From contig JAKJHU010000339.1 in assembly GCA_022316685.1 (NCBI GenBank), positions 62,001 to 126,000 on the forward strand: 64,000 nucleotides of DNA, read 5' to 3'. Source of the stretch: Progne subis subis. Its lineage: Eukaryota; Chordata; Aves; Passeriformes; Hirundinidae. The notes under the pieces were generated by a model. That model was not told the origin of the DNA, made no database searches, and saw nothing but the letters and a program-made list of their open reading frames with translations. The translations under genes and the position numbers were made by a program. Positions 22,473 to 33,593 of the stretch are shown piece after piece; position 1 is the stretch's first letter; each line of letters opens with the position of its first letter.

Positions 22473-25163
22473 ATAAATTAGCATTCCCCCAAAGAGCTGT
22501 GGCAGTGTTCCTGCTGGGAGAGGGCTCTTTTCTTCCCAGGAATTGGCTCAGTGCTGGGCTTGCCTACGGGCTGGGGATGCTGGGCCATTCCCAACGACTC
22601 GCTTTAAACTCCTGTTTGTCCTCTGAGGCTGAGCAAGTATCACGTGCAACCCTCACCCGTGTTTTTGTCATTTCCACTGACATCCTTCTGAGAGAGATGC
22701 CTGCGGGGCTGACCCATCTACCAGTGCTTGGAGGCTTGGTAGGGACACAGTTACGGCTCCACTCTGCTTCTCCAAACGCTCCGCTGCCCATCCTTGTGGG
22801 AGCTGGTGTTCGAGTGTGTTCATTTGGTTGATACTGTGTTTCCTTTTGATCTTGGTGTTTGGGATGTTTTCTTCCCTGTTCCCCTTGGAAAGTGGAGCAC
22901 CTTGTTTGTCCCTGCTTCGCTGCGCCCATCCCCCAGGCTGGAATGGAACCCAACTCTGTTCCACTCCCACCTTCTCCCTGATCGGGGAGTGGCTTGTCCC
23001 TGCCTCTAGGCCCTTCCCCGCTCTGGGAAAAAGGCCTGCGACTGCCGGCAGCTCTGTCTCTCTGGCACCGGCGGGGACGGGGAAGGAGCTAAGGAAGAGC
23101 TGCGGCCGGCAGGGCAGGAGCCCAGAATCAAGCCATGATATGCCCCAGGACAGAGGGCAAGCGCGGTGCCTTTTGCCATCGACGGTCATCTGGGTCTCTC
23201 AAAAGAACCACCACAAGCAGGGATGGGGCAAGCACGTGGAACTGTGACTTTGCACGTGGCCAGGGCAGCCCCGCTGCAAGAGCAGCCTCTCCAGCGCTTC
23301 ACAGCAGCCTGGTGCCTGGCAGCAGTTGATGGGGAGGAAATGACTTGGGTGGCCACAGGGCCCAGCCTGTGTGGCCGTGGCCGTGTGGCCGTGCCTGCGC
23401 CATGCTGCAGGCAGGGGCTGCCTGGTGCTGGCTGTGGATTGCCCAAGAGGTAGGCCATGGCCGCTCCCTGCAGTCCCGTCCCTGCCCGATTTGCCCTTTG
23501 CCCAGGGAGGCTCAAGGGCAGGCAAGTGCAGGCTCAGGAGCTGATGCTGCCCACTGCAGAGTGTCCTGTGGCTCACCTGGAGGCAGCCAGTGGCAGCTCT
23601 GGGGCTCGTGCAGGGGCGCTGGGGCTGTGACCCCCCACTGCCACCAAAGGCTACGGCGGCTGCCTTGCCGGCACGGTGGGCTGTGGAGCACACTTTGGGG
23701 AGCAGAGGGGACACAAGGCAGGCCTCCACTGAAGGGCTAGCCTGTGTGGGAAGAGCGGGCAGAGGGAAGGGACGCAGGACGCTGCGAGTGGGGCAGTTGA
23801 AAGCAACAGCTGAGGACAGCCGAAAGGCCAAAGAGAGCAGAAGAACTTGTTGCACATGAGGAGTGGGGGCTGAAGGTGTGTGCTGGCCTTTTGCCGTGCC
23901 TCAGAGGGACCGGCAACCTGAGCACGTGAGGCAATGGGGAACAAAGACACGCAGAGCTCCTTATGCGTCCAGAGAACATGTGCCTGTTGCTGTGTGGGCA
24001 GCTGTGTGAGCTGCTGCCAAGAGAGCCAGGGGCTCTGAGGGCACGCCGTCCCTGCTTCCCTCAAGGGGAAGGACAGCACAGCTGCCGAGCTGCTTGCCAG
24101 GGTGCGTGCGCTTTCATCGCTGCCTTGCAGCAATGGGTTGGGAGTTGCCAGTGCCCGGAGCCAAGCTGTCCCTCTCCCGCTGTGTGACTCGCAGCAGGCT
24201 GGAAGCAGCGCTAGCACGGCCGGCTGCTGCCCCTGCCTGGCGACAGCAGAGGCTGGCACGGGCAGCCTCTTGCCAGACTGCAGGTGGCCCAGGCAGGACT
24301 GGGCTTTCCGTCGGCAGAGATGCCCAAGGCATGGGGCCGGGCCCATGCGAGCTGTGGCCATCACTCTGGTGATGCAGCGGCAGCACTAATCCTGCCCACT
24401 TACAGCAGCTGGGACTGAGCAGCCAGACACGTAGCCTGAGCCTGTGGAATGAAGCTGCCCAGGCAGGGCCAGACCTGGAGCAGGGCTTCCACTCCTGGTG
24501 TGGCCAGCACATCAGGCCATGCAAGTGTTGCAGCAAGTGCAGAGGAGGCCAGCGGGTTGCTAAGGTGAGCAGCTCTCCTGTGGAGACAGCTTGAGAGAGA
24601 GTTGGAGCTGCTCAGGCTGGAGAAGAGAAGGTTGTGCGGAGGCCTCCCAGTGCCTTGCAGTGTCTACCAGGAGCTCGTAGGGAGCTGCAGAGGCATTCTG
24701 TGACAGCAATTGTAGTGAGAGGCTAAGGGGTTGGAGCTGGCAGGCAGGTGGGGAGAGCTGCCTGGGCATGGGGAACTGCAGCCGCCTTTGTGTCTGCAGG
24801 ATCTTCTCCGGCACAGGGCAGAGGCTGTTCCCAGCCAGCAGTTCCACAGCCTTGGGGGAGCCATGGGCTAGGCATTGTTGGCACCTGACCTCTTCCTGAT
24901 GTGGCCCGGGCTCCTGGGAGAGCTTGGCTGCCACAGCCTGGGCTCCCATTTTCAGTGGCAGGCCTTTCCTGGCCATCAGCGCCCTGGTGCCTGAGTGGGT
25001 CTTGCCGGCCCTGAGGCAGGCGGTGCTGTGAGGTCACAAATGGCGTGACAGCGGCCTGAGGCTGGGCTGTGATGTCACGCCGTGTGGCGGCCCCAGCATT
25101 GTGAGGTCACCGGGCCATCCCTATATAAGGCGGGCCGGCCCCACAGCCGCCAGTGCAGTGGCG

Positions 25164-25769
25164 ATGGCACGTGTCGGAGCCGTGAGCGACGTCAGCGTCC
25201 TGCTGGCTGCACTTGCCCTGCTGCTGGCCACGGTGGCTGTCCGCTGGGTCATTGGCCACCGGGCACGGCAGGGCCGGCAGGCCGGGACTCGGAGGCCGCG
25301 CAAGCAGCTCGGGGGCCGGGCCAGGGGCCCACGCAGGAGCCCAGGAGCCCCTGTGGCTGCCAGGGCCTCCGGGCCTGGCACAAGCCCTCGGAAGCGTCCC
25401 GATGCTCCCGCCACTTGCCCCAAGGGACCCGGCAGCTGCGGCCCCTGCCGTCAGCGTGGCCAAGGAGCTGCAGGGGCTGATGCTGCTGCTCCGGGCTCAC
25501 CGTGGGACATGGGCTCCGCTTCATCCTGCCATGTGGCGGGCGCTGTGGGTGCACCTGCAGCAGCTGGGCAAGCGAGGCCACCTGCCCTGCTGTGCCTCGT
25601 CCCGCTGCTCCGGGCGCTTCTGTGCCTCTGGCAGGCTCCTCCCAGCCAGAGGGGCCATTCCTGGCACAGCTTCCAGCCCTTCCAGGAGATTGTGTTGGAC
25701 ACCAAGCATCCCTGGGAGAAGCTCGGCCCGGCCCACATCCAGCCTTCCGGGAGCTTCCACCGCCTCTGA
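25164..25769 (+). pseudogene. Macrosatellite gene, unit 7, early frameshift
   Basis: The TATA box is at 25122 and the ATG at 25164. A single extra G at about 25450 (ctgccgtcagc against ctgcctcagc) shifts the frame near codon 96, and the frame ends after 201 codons. The original frame stays open downstream to about 26406 and to AATAAA, so the damage is one base, as in units 2, 4 and 5. Confidence 0.5.
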
Positions 25770-28402
25770 CGGCCTCCAACCCTGCAAGTCCCTCCCTGCT
25801 CTCAACCACCTCCCTCCCTCGCAGAACCTCCCCAGCGCCGAGACGCCGCCTCCCTCCCAGCAGCTTGCCACAGCCTCCATCCCTGCTGAGAGCCCCCAGC
25901 CCTTCAAGATCCTGCGCCTGCCAAGACCTGTCCCTGGCGCCCAGTTCCTGCCTCCCTCCCACACATTCCCTCCTGGAGGCCTCCAGCCCTCCCGGCCTCT
26001 CAGGAAAGCCTCCGCGCCTGCGCAGCCTGAGCAAGCGCTGGACACCTCCTCCTGCTCCCTTCCACATCAACAGCATCCCGTGCACATCGAGAGCCCCGGC
26101 GTGTCCCAGGGCACTGACACGGCCAGGGAAAGCTGGCAAGCACAAACAGGAGCCCAGCTGGAGAAGGAGAGGCATTCCCAGGAGCAGGTGGCTGAGCCAC
26201 AAGCATCCTGCAGCCACCAGTGTCCAGCGCAGGGCTCTCAGGATGCTGTGCCTGACTCAGGCAGCAACAGCCCCAGCTGGGTGGCACAGACGGCGCCCAC
26301 GAGACCATGGCGCTTGCGTGGTCTCCAGGAGGCTGCCCCGAGACGGCCCCCGCAGCCCAGGCAGGTGGTCACAGGCCTCGGAGGGCCCTTCCACCCTAGA
26401 TGTTAAATAAATTAGCATTCCCCCAAAGAGCTGTGGCAGTGTTCCTGCTGGGAGAGGGCTCTTTTCTTCCCAGCAATTGGCTCAGTGCTGGGCTTGCCTA
26501 CGGGCTGGGGATGCTGGGCCATTCCCAACGACTCGCTTTAAACTCCTGTTTGTCCTCTGAGGCTGAGCAAGTATCACGTGCAACCCTCACCCGTGTTTTT
26601 GTCATTTCCACTGACATCCTTCTGAGAGAGATGCCTGCGGGGCTGACCCATATACCAGTGCTTGGAGGCTTGGTAGGGACACAGTTACGGCTCCACTCTG
26701 CTTCTCCAAACGCTCCGCTGCCCATCCTTGTGGGAGCTGGTGTTCGAGTGTGTTCATTTGGTTGATACTGTGTTTCCTTTTGATCTTGGTGTTTGGGATG
26801 TTTTCTTCCCTGTTCCCCTTGGAAAGTGGAGCACCTTGTTTGTCCCTGCTTTGCTGCGCCCATCGCCCAGGCTGGAATGGAACCCAAGTCTGTTCCACTC
26901 CCACCTTCTCCCTGATCGGGGAGTGGCTTGTCCCTGCCTCTAGGCCCTTCCCCGCTCTGGGAAAAAGGCCTGCGACTGCCGGCAGCTCTGTCTCTCTGGC
27001 ACCGGCGGGGACGGGGAAGGAGCTAAGGAAGAGCTGCGGCCGGCAGGGCAGGAGCCCAGAATCAAGCCATGATATGCCCCAGGACAGAGGGCAAGCGCGG
27101 TGCCTTTTGCCATCGACGGTCATCTGGGTCTCTCAACAGAACCACCACAAGCAGGGATGGGGCAAGCACGTGGAACTGTGACTTTGCACGTGGCCAGGGC
27201 AGCCCCGCTGCAAGAGCAGCCTCTCCAGCGCTTCACAGCAGCCTGGTGCCTGGCAGCAGTTGATGGGGAGGAAATGACTTGGGTGGCCACAGGGCCCAGC
27301 CTGTGTGGCCGTGGCCGTGTGGCCGTGCCTGCGCCATGCTGCAGGCAGGGGCTGCCTGGTGCTGGCTGTGGATTGCCCAAGAGGTAGGCCATGGCCGCTC
27401 CCTGCAGTCCCGTCCCTGCCCGATTTCCCCTTTGCCCAGGGAGGCTCAAGGGCAGGCAAGTGCAGGCTCAGGAGCTGATGCTGCCCACTGCAGAGTGTCC
27501 TGTGGCTCACCTGGAGGCAGCCAGTGGCAGCTCTGGGGCTCGTGCAGGGGCGCTGGGGCTGTGACCCCCCACTGCCACCAAAGGCTACGGCGGCTGCCTT
27601 GCCGGCACGGTGGGCTGTGGAGCACACTTTGGGGAGCAGAGGGGACACAAGGCAGGCCTCCACTGAAGGGCTAGCCTGTGTGGGAAGAGCGGGCAGAGGG
27701 AAGGGACGCAGGACGCTGCGAGTGGGGCAGTTGAAAGCAACAGCTGAGGACAGCCAAAAGGCCAAAGAGAGCAGAAGAACTTGTTGCACATGAGGAGTGG
27801 GGGCTGAAGGTGTGTGCTGGCCTTTTGCCGGTGCCTCAGAGGGACCGGCAACCTGAGCACGTGAGGCAATGGGGAACAAAGACACGCAGAGCTCCTTATG
27901 CGTCCAGAGAACATGTGCCTGTTGCTGTGTGGGCAGCTGTGTGAGCTGCTGCCAAGAGAGCCAGGGGCTCTGAGGGCACGCCGTCCCTGCTTCCCTCAAG
28001 GGGAAGGACAGCACAGCTGCCGAGCTGCTTGCCAGGGTGCGTGCGCTTTCATCGCTGCCTTGCAGCAATGGGTTGGGAGTTGCCAGTGCCCGGAGCCAAG
28101 CTGTCCCTCTCCCGCTGTGTGACTCGCAGCAGGCTGGAAGCAGCGCTAGCACGGCCGGCTGCTGCCCCTGCCTGGCGACAGCAGAGGCTGGCACGGGCAG
28201 CCTCTTGCCAGACTGCAGGTGGCCCACGCAGGACTGGGCTTTCCGTCGGCAGAGATGCCCAAGGGATGGGGCCGGGCCCATGCGAGCTGTGGCCATCACT
28301 CTGGTGATCCAGCGGCAGCACTAATCCTGCCCACTTACAGCAGCTGGGACTGAGCAGCCAGACACGTAGCCTGAGCCTGTGGAATGAAGCTGCCCAGGCA
28401 GG

Positions 28403-28902
28403 CCCTCCGTGTTATTATAATTTGGAAGATTAAAAGAAAAACTTTTCGGTCAGAGCTATGGGGAAAAGGAATAACAGTCCTTTACTAGTATATATAACAG
28501 GACAGACAAACAACAACAGCAATCATAATAACAGTAAAACAGAACCAAAGAACCCTGAGGGCAAACGGTGGAAAGCTCCGGCGCTGGTGGCGGAAGCGGT
28601 GGATTGTCCTCAGCAGGCAGGCAGGGGGGTGCCCTGGCAGGCAAGGTGGGCAGTGCCGGAGAAGCCGCAGCGGCTGTACCAGGGTTGACCCAAAATCCAG
28701 CAGGACAGCGAAGAAACTCCGAATTCTTGGGCACTCTAACAGATGGTAGAATTCCCAGGACCAAACTCCTCCGTTAGCCGTGGACTCCAGGCAGCCAGCC
28801 GTTGCCCGATCCGTGCTCCCCGGAAGACCGAGAGCAGTGAGCCCACACCTCAGCTCTCCCCGGGAGCCTCCTCCCTCCCCCAAAACCAAGTGATCAACTT
28901 CT
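28403..28902 (-). mobile_element. LTR fragment lodged in macrosatellite unit 8
   Basis: These ~500 bp are the reverse complement of about 31346-31853, the middle of the solo LTR nested in ERV1 gag, with visible divergence. The fragment lacks both LTR termini. It replaces about five bases of the unit between 28402 and 28903 and has no target-site duplication. It interrupts the Cys-rich exon candidate of unit 8. The structure argues for capture of an LTR piece during break repair and against integration of a complete element. Confidence 0.75.
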
Positions 28903-29593
28903 ACCTGGAGCAGGGATTCCACTCCTGGTGTGGCCAGCACATCAGGCCATGCAAGTGTTGCAGCAAGTGCAGAGGAGGCCAGCGGGTTGCTAAGGTGAGC
29001 AGCTCTCCTGTGGAGACAGCTTGAGAGAGAGTTGGAGCTGCTCAGGCTGGAGAAGAGAAGGTTGTGCGGAGGCCTCCCAGTGCCTTGCAGTGTCTACCAG
29101 GAGCTCGTAGGGAGCTGCAGAGGCATTCTGTGACAGCAATTGTAGTGATAGGCTAAGGGGTTGGAGCTGGCAGGCAGGTGGGGAGAGCTGCCTGGGCATG
29201 GGGAACTGCAGCCGCCTTTGTGTCTGCAGGATCTTCTCCGGCACAGGGCAGAGGCTGTTCCCAGCCAGCAGTTCCACAGCCTTGGGGGAGCCATGGGCTA
29301 GGCATTGTTGGCACCTGACCTCTTCCTGATGTGGCCCGGGCTCCTGGGAGAGCTTGGCTGCCACAGCCTGGGCTCCCATTTTCAGTGGCAGGCCTTTCCT
29401 GGCCATCAGCGCCCTGGTGCCTGAGTGGGTCTTGCCGGCCCTGAGGCAGGCGGTGCTGTGAGGTCACAAATGGCGTGACAGCGGCCTGAGGCTGGGCTGT
29501 GATGTCACGCCGTGTGGCGGCCCCAGCATTGTGAGGTCACCGGGCCATCCCTATATAAGGCGGGCCGGCCCCACAGCCGCCAGTGCAGTGGCG

Positions 29594-30247
29594 ATGGCAC
29601 GTGTCGGAGCCGTGAGCGACGTCAGCGTCCTGCTGGCTGCACTTGCCCTGCTGCTGGCCACGGTGGCTGTCCGCTGGGTCATTGGCCACCGGGCACGGCA
29701 GGGCCGGCAGGCCGGGACTCGGAGGCCGCGCAAGCAGCTCGGGGGCCGGGCCAGGGGCCCACGCAGGAGCCCAGGAGCCCCTGTGGCTGCCAGGGCCTCC
29801 GGGCCTGGCACAAGCCCTCGGAAGCGTCCCGATGCTCCCGCCACTTGCCCCAAGGGACCCGGCAGCTGCGGCCCCTGCCTCAGCGTGGCCAAGGAGCTGC
29901 AGGGGCTGATGCTGCTGCTCCGGGCTCACCGTGGGACATGGGCTCCGCTTCATCCTGCCATGTGGCGGGCGCTCTGGGTGCACCTGCAGCAGCTGGGCAA
30001 GCGAGGCCACCTGCCCTGCTGTGCCTCGTCCCGCTGCTCCGGGCGCTTCTGTGCCTCTGGCAGGCTCCTCCCAGCCAGAGGGGCCATTCCTGGCACAGCT
30101 TCCAGCCCTTCCAGGAGATTGTGTTGGACACCAACCATCCCTGGGACAAGCTCGGCCCGGCCCACATCCAGCCTTCCGGGAGCTTCCTCTGATGGCCTCC
30201 AAGCCTGCAAGTCCCTCCCTGCTCTCAGCTGTGGAGAGTTTATCTGA
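29594..30247 (+). pseudogene. Macrosatellite gene, unit 8, truncated by a provirus
   Basis: The TATA box at 29552 and ATG at 29594 are intact, but the unit ends at 30229 where the ERV1 5' LTR starts. The frame reads 217 codons, the last few inside the LTR. It also has a small in-frame deletion at about 30187. The rest of the gene and the AATAAA are missing, and no further macrosatellite sequence is seen after ERV1. Confidence 0.6.
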
Positions 30248-30599
30248 GGCATGGCTGCAAAATAAAGGCCATTCTGCAAAGTAACGTCCATGAGAAGGTC
30301 TGACTTGTTAAGGTTTAGCAGAGAACATGCAGGACGACGTGACAAACAGCAGGGATACTGTGTCCTTGTACAGAGAAATTTCAAAATAACAAGGATGTTG
30401 ATCAGCAGAAATCATGTAGCTGTAACTACAAGGCTAACTGCAAAAAGAATATGCATTGTGAAATAGTGAACTAATCAGGAGCTACAATTTTGTAATATGC
30501 ATGAACTAATTAACTGCACTATATCTGTACGCGAGCACGTTAATAAATCTGAGACTTGTTGATCATGATAGCATGAGGCTCGTCTCCCGTTCTTCCACA
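30230..30599 (+). repeat. ERV1 5' LTR
   Basis: 370 bp bounded by TGTGGA and TCCACA as terminal inverted repeats. AATAAA lies at 30542-30547 with an ACTATAT motif about 30 bp before it. It matches 36928-37297. Differences from the 3' copy cluster in the first ~240 bp; the last ~130 bp look identical. Confidence 0.93.
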
Positions 30600-30601
30600 A
30601 A

Positions 30602-30619
30602 TGGTGACCCTGACGACGT
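30602..30619 (+). promoter_or_regulatory. ERV1 primer-binding site, tRNA-Trp-like
   Basis: TGGTGACCC begins two bases after the LTR, and the continuation resembles the tRNA-Trp primer site used by avian leukosis viruses, apart from one substitution and what looks like an ACG duplication. The three extra bases would weaken pairing unless a variant tRNA is used. Confidence 0.65.
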
Positions 30620-30779
30620 GATACCACGGTGAGAAGCAACGTAGGGTTCGGGTCCTGCAAGCAGAGGGACGGCTACAGAGCATTACCAGAGAGCTCCGTG
30701 CCCTAAGCGACCACAGAGGTGGGCTTAGCCGATACGTGCTGCCGAGACCTGGAGAGGCTGCAACAGCGCTGATGTGAGT

Positions 30780-31252
30780 ATGGATAGGCAAGCAGCATAT
30801 GATTTATTTACAGCGTTTCTGCAAAAGCGGCAGGTTAAAGGGATAGATTTAAGTAAAGAACTACCAGACCTTTTAAAGTTCGCTTACTCTCAAGGTTTCT
30901 TTATTAACCCTCACACTGTCCATGAATTGTCTGAATGGAGACGGTTCGGGGATAAGCTGTGGGAACTCACGTTAGATGATGATAAGGCGGCGAAAAAGAT
31001 GAGTAAACTTTGGAGGGTGGTTCACAATGAGTTACTTTTGTATCAGGCAGAGAAAAGGGCAGCACGGGAAGTAGTTACTGCTCAGGAAAAGAATCAAAAA
31101 TATGATCCCCAGTGGGGCACTGGCACCCCTAATCCCCCCGTATTCACGACAGTTCATTTGCCAGCTGCAGCACCCATTTCACCTTCAGCTCTTCCAGTAG
31201 CAGAACAGCCTGTCCGGGAGATGAGTAATAAGGGGGGGCCTCCTTACAGCCC
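30780..31252 (+). pseudogene. gag: ERV1 gag, matrix part
   Basis: The frame starts at ATG 30780, eight bases after a minimal ATG-TGA at 30772. It encodes the N-terminal matrix-type domain: helical, charged, with a Trp-rich patch around residues 50-70. A Pro-rich linker follows and ends in a PPY motif. A 680-bp LTR is inserted right after that motif, so translation would stop a few codons into the LTR. Frames on the two sides of the insertion agree once the LTR and one target-site copy are discounted, so the insertion itself is the only break here. A GTGAGT splice-donor-like sequence at 30774 sits just before the start codon. Confidence 0.8.
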
Positions 31253-31932
31253 TGTTGAGGGTTAAGTTCTCCTGTAGAATTTTTCCCCCCCTTGAGTTGC
31301 TAGATTTTTAAGTAGAGGTAGTTAAGCGGTGCTTAATCTGAAAAAAGAAGTTGATCACTTGGTTTTGGGGGAGGGAGGAGGCTCCCAGGAGAACTAAGGA
31401 GTGGGCTCACTTCTCTCGTTTTTCCCGGGGAGGGCGGTCGGGCTACGGAGTAGCTGCCTGAAGTCCACAGCTAACAGAGGAGTCTAGTCCTGGGAATTCT
31501 ATCATCTGTTGGAGTGCCCAGGAATTCGGAGTTTCTTCGTTACCCTGCTGGATTTTGGGTCAGCCCGGGGTCCAGCCGCTGCAGGTTCTCCGGCACTGCC
31601 CACTTCATCTGCCAGGGCACCCGCCTGCCTGCCTGCTGAGGACAATCCATCGCTTCCAGCTTGCAGCCATCAGCGACGGACTTTGCCACCGTTTGCCCTC
31701 AGGGTTCTTGGTTCTGTTTTACTGTTATTATAAGTGCTGTTGTTGTTTGTCTGTCCTGTTATATTTACTAGTAAAGGACTGTTATTCCTTTTCCCCATAG
31801 CTCTGACCGAAAAGTTTTTCTTTTAATCTTCCAAATTATAATAACACGGAGGGAAGGATTTAAATTCCTCATTTTCCTGGAGAGGCCTGCCTCTCCTTAG
31901 CAGACACCTGTCTTTTTTTTCAAACCGAGACA
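31253..31932 (+). mobile_element. Solo LTR nested in ERV1 gag, with 5-bp target-site duplication
   Basis: The element begins TGTTGAGGG and ends CCGAGACA and is flanked by AGCCC at 31248-31252 and 31933-31937. Its 3' part (TTATTCCTTTTCCCCATAG, then a T-rich tract and 'cagacacctgtc') looks like a family of LTRs common in songbird genomes. A related piece lies inverted at 28403-28902. It must be younger than ERV1. Confidence 0.85.
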
Positions 31933-31937
31933 AGCCC

Positions 31938-33222
31938 TGAGAACAGTGTCCCTATCCCTCAGTCGGCCAGCTCCCCAAGCAGCCAAGAGCCTATCCCTGG
32001 GGCAGAGTCTGACCTTGCGGGGGCCATGGCAAGGGAACGTCGGGAGGTTTGGGCAGCCCTAGCACGGCAAGGTGCCGAACAGGGTGATCAGGACATATTA
32101 GAGGCAGCCTCCGGGTGTCTTGCCTTCCCAGTTACTTTTGCCCCTAATCCTGCTGGAGGACTGCAAGCCACAGTAACAGTTTTAGATTGGAAAATGCTAG
32201 CACAATTGCGCTCCACTGTGGGGCAATATGGGGTCACTAGTGAGCCCACAAAGCAGATGCTTGAATACCTTTTTAATGCTCATGTTTTGCTACCATCAGA
32301 TATTAAGGGGATTGCTAGGCTCATCTTTACACAACATCAACACCTTTTGTTTAATGCACACTGGCAGGCTGAAGCTCAAGCCTCAGTCGCCATACAAAGA
32401 GGACAAGGAGATCCATTACAGGGCCTCACATTAGATGAGTTGTTGGGATTAGGACCGTTTCAACAGATGGAGGCACAGGCACTCATGGGGCCAGATAAAT
32501 GCCGTGAGGCAATGAGAGTAGCCAAAAGAGCCATTGAAAAAGTCAAAGCACCTGGAGGTATACCTATTTACATTGGAATAAAACAGGGTTGAGAAGAAGC
32601 ACTAGGTCCCTTTGTTGATAAAATTGCTGAGGCTATAGATAAAGCCGGTGTCCAGGACTTTATGAAGGGAGCTTTGTTAAAGCAGTGTGTTCTCCAGAAC
32701 TGTAATTCCTCTACTAGATCAATAATAACCACTATGGCAGGAGACTGGACAATAGCAGACTTATTAGAAAAAGCAGCAACTGTGCCATCAGGGTCGCAGG
32801 CATTTTTAGTAGAAGCAATTAAGCAGTTAGGATTGGGACTACAGGAACAGGCAAAGACGTCACAGACACAGGTGTTAGCAGCTCTTGCGCCTCTCCAAGC
32901 AGCAACGGCAAGCACCGGCCCTCGTCCCTCACCACCTGGTGGACGCATGAAATGTTTTCACTGTGGTAATAGCGGGCATATACGCCGAGAATGTCAGGCG
33001 GCCCGAGTCTGGTGTGCAAAATGCCGCTCTGACTCACATAATACCACTGCCTGTCGCCGGAGATCGGGAAACTTCCGGAGCAGCGCGAACAGCGGCCGCG
33101 CAGGGACACAAATAGCAGCTGCAATGCCACCAGCGCCATCCACAGCATCAGCCAACAACTACAACCAGCCACCAGCGGGAGCCTCGGCATGGACGTGGCA
33201 GCCGCAGCAGATGTCACCATAA
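31938..33222 (+). pseudogene. gag: ERV1 gag, capsid and nucleocapsid part
   Basis: The capsid N-terminal domain begins near 32026. The major homology region is cut by a nonsense TGA at 32590-32592, after which the same frame continues. The C-terminal capsid domain and a nucleocapsid with two zinc knuckles follow. The first knuckle is a canonical C-x2-C-x4-H-x4-C (CFHCGNSGHIRREC, about 32950-32990) and the second is CAKCRSDSHNTTAC. A Pro/Ala-rich tail ends the frame. The dUTPase frame overlaps the end in the -1 frame, as expected for a gag-pro ribosomal frameshift. Confidence 0.85.
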
Positions 33223-33593
33223 TGACTACACACCCGCATAAGATTCCAACTGGATTTAAGGGACCTATCATGATTAATGGAAGAGCAGTGGGAGGACTTT
33301 TGCTAGGTCGCTCTTCAACCACGATGATGGGACTATTTGTGTTACCTGGTGTCATTGATGCGGACTATTGTGGGGAAGTTATGATTATGGCCTATACCCA
33401 ATATCCACCTTTAAAAATTAGTAAGGGACAGAGACTGGCGCAGCTAATACCACTTCCCCAGATAACCAAAGAAGTTACTCCAATGCAACAAAAGCCAAGG
33501 GGGCAAGAAGGCTTTGGCTCCACAGGAGGACTAATTTTAATGACTGTGGATTTATCTGATCGCCCTAGGAAGAAAGTGGAACTTCGAATTTAA
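33189..33593 (+). pseudogene. ERV1 dUTPase domain of pro
   Basis: 134 codons in the -1 frame relative to gag. Recognisable dUTPase signatures: a GRSS motif, a G-V-I-D-x-D-Y-x-G-E core that binds the uracil ring, an I-x-x-G-Q-R-x-A-Q-L strand, and a C-terminal GFGSTG phosphate-binding loop. Retroviral dUTPases hydrolyse dUTP and are found in beta- and non-primate lentiviruses; location before protease is the betaretroviral arrangement. It ends at TAA 33591-33593. The protease lies in another frame, so an indel has separated the two. Confidence 0.85.

Larger units (their letters stand above)
1..30229. repeat. Macrosatellite array, ~3.94-kb unit, 7 full copies plus a partial eighth
   Basis: The same GC-rich sequence returns at anchors 1, 3938, 7878, 11816, 15755, 19692, 23628 and 27562, giving unit lengths of 3937, 3940, 3938, 3939, 3937, 3936 and 3934 bp in head-to-tail order. 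Copies differ by scattered substitutions and one-base indels only. The array is already running at base 1, so its left edge is outside the window. It stops at 30229, where an ERV LTR begins inside unit 8. Variants are shared locally: units 4 and 5 carry the same frameshift, and units 3-5 share an extra C near the end of the reading frame. This is the signature of homogenisation between neighbours. Each unit holds a promoter, reading frame and polyadenylation signal, described separately. Confidence 0.97.

Noticed and set aside
1..30229. CRISPR array or tandem tRNA/rRNA cluster
   Set aside because: The period is 3.94 kb with no short repeat-spacer pattern and no rRNA or tRNA sequence was recognised.
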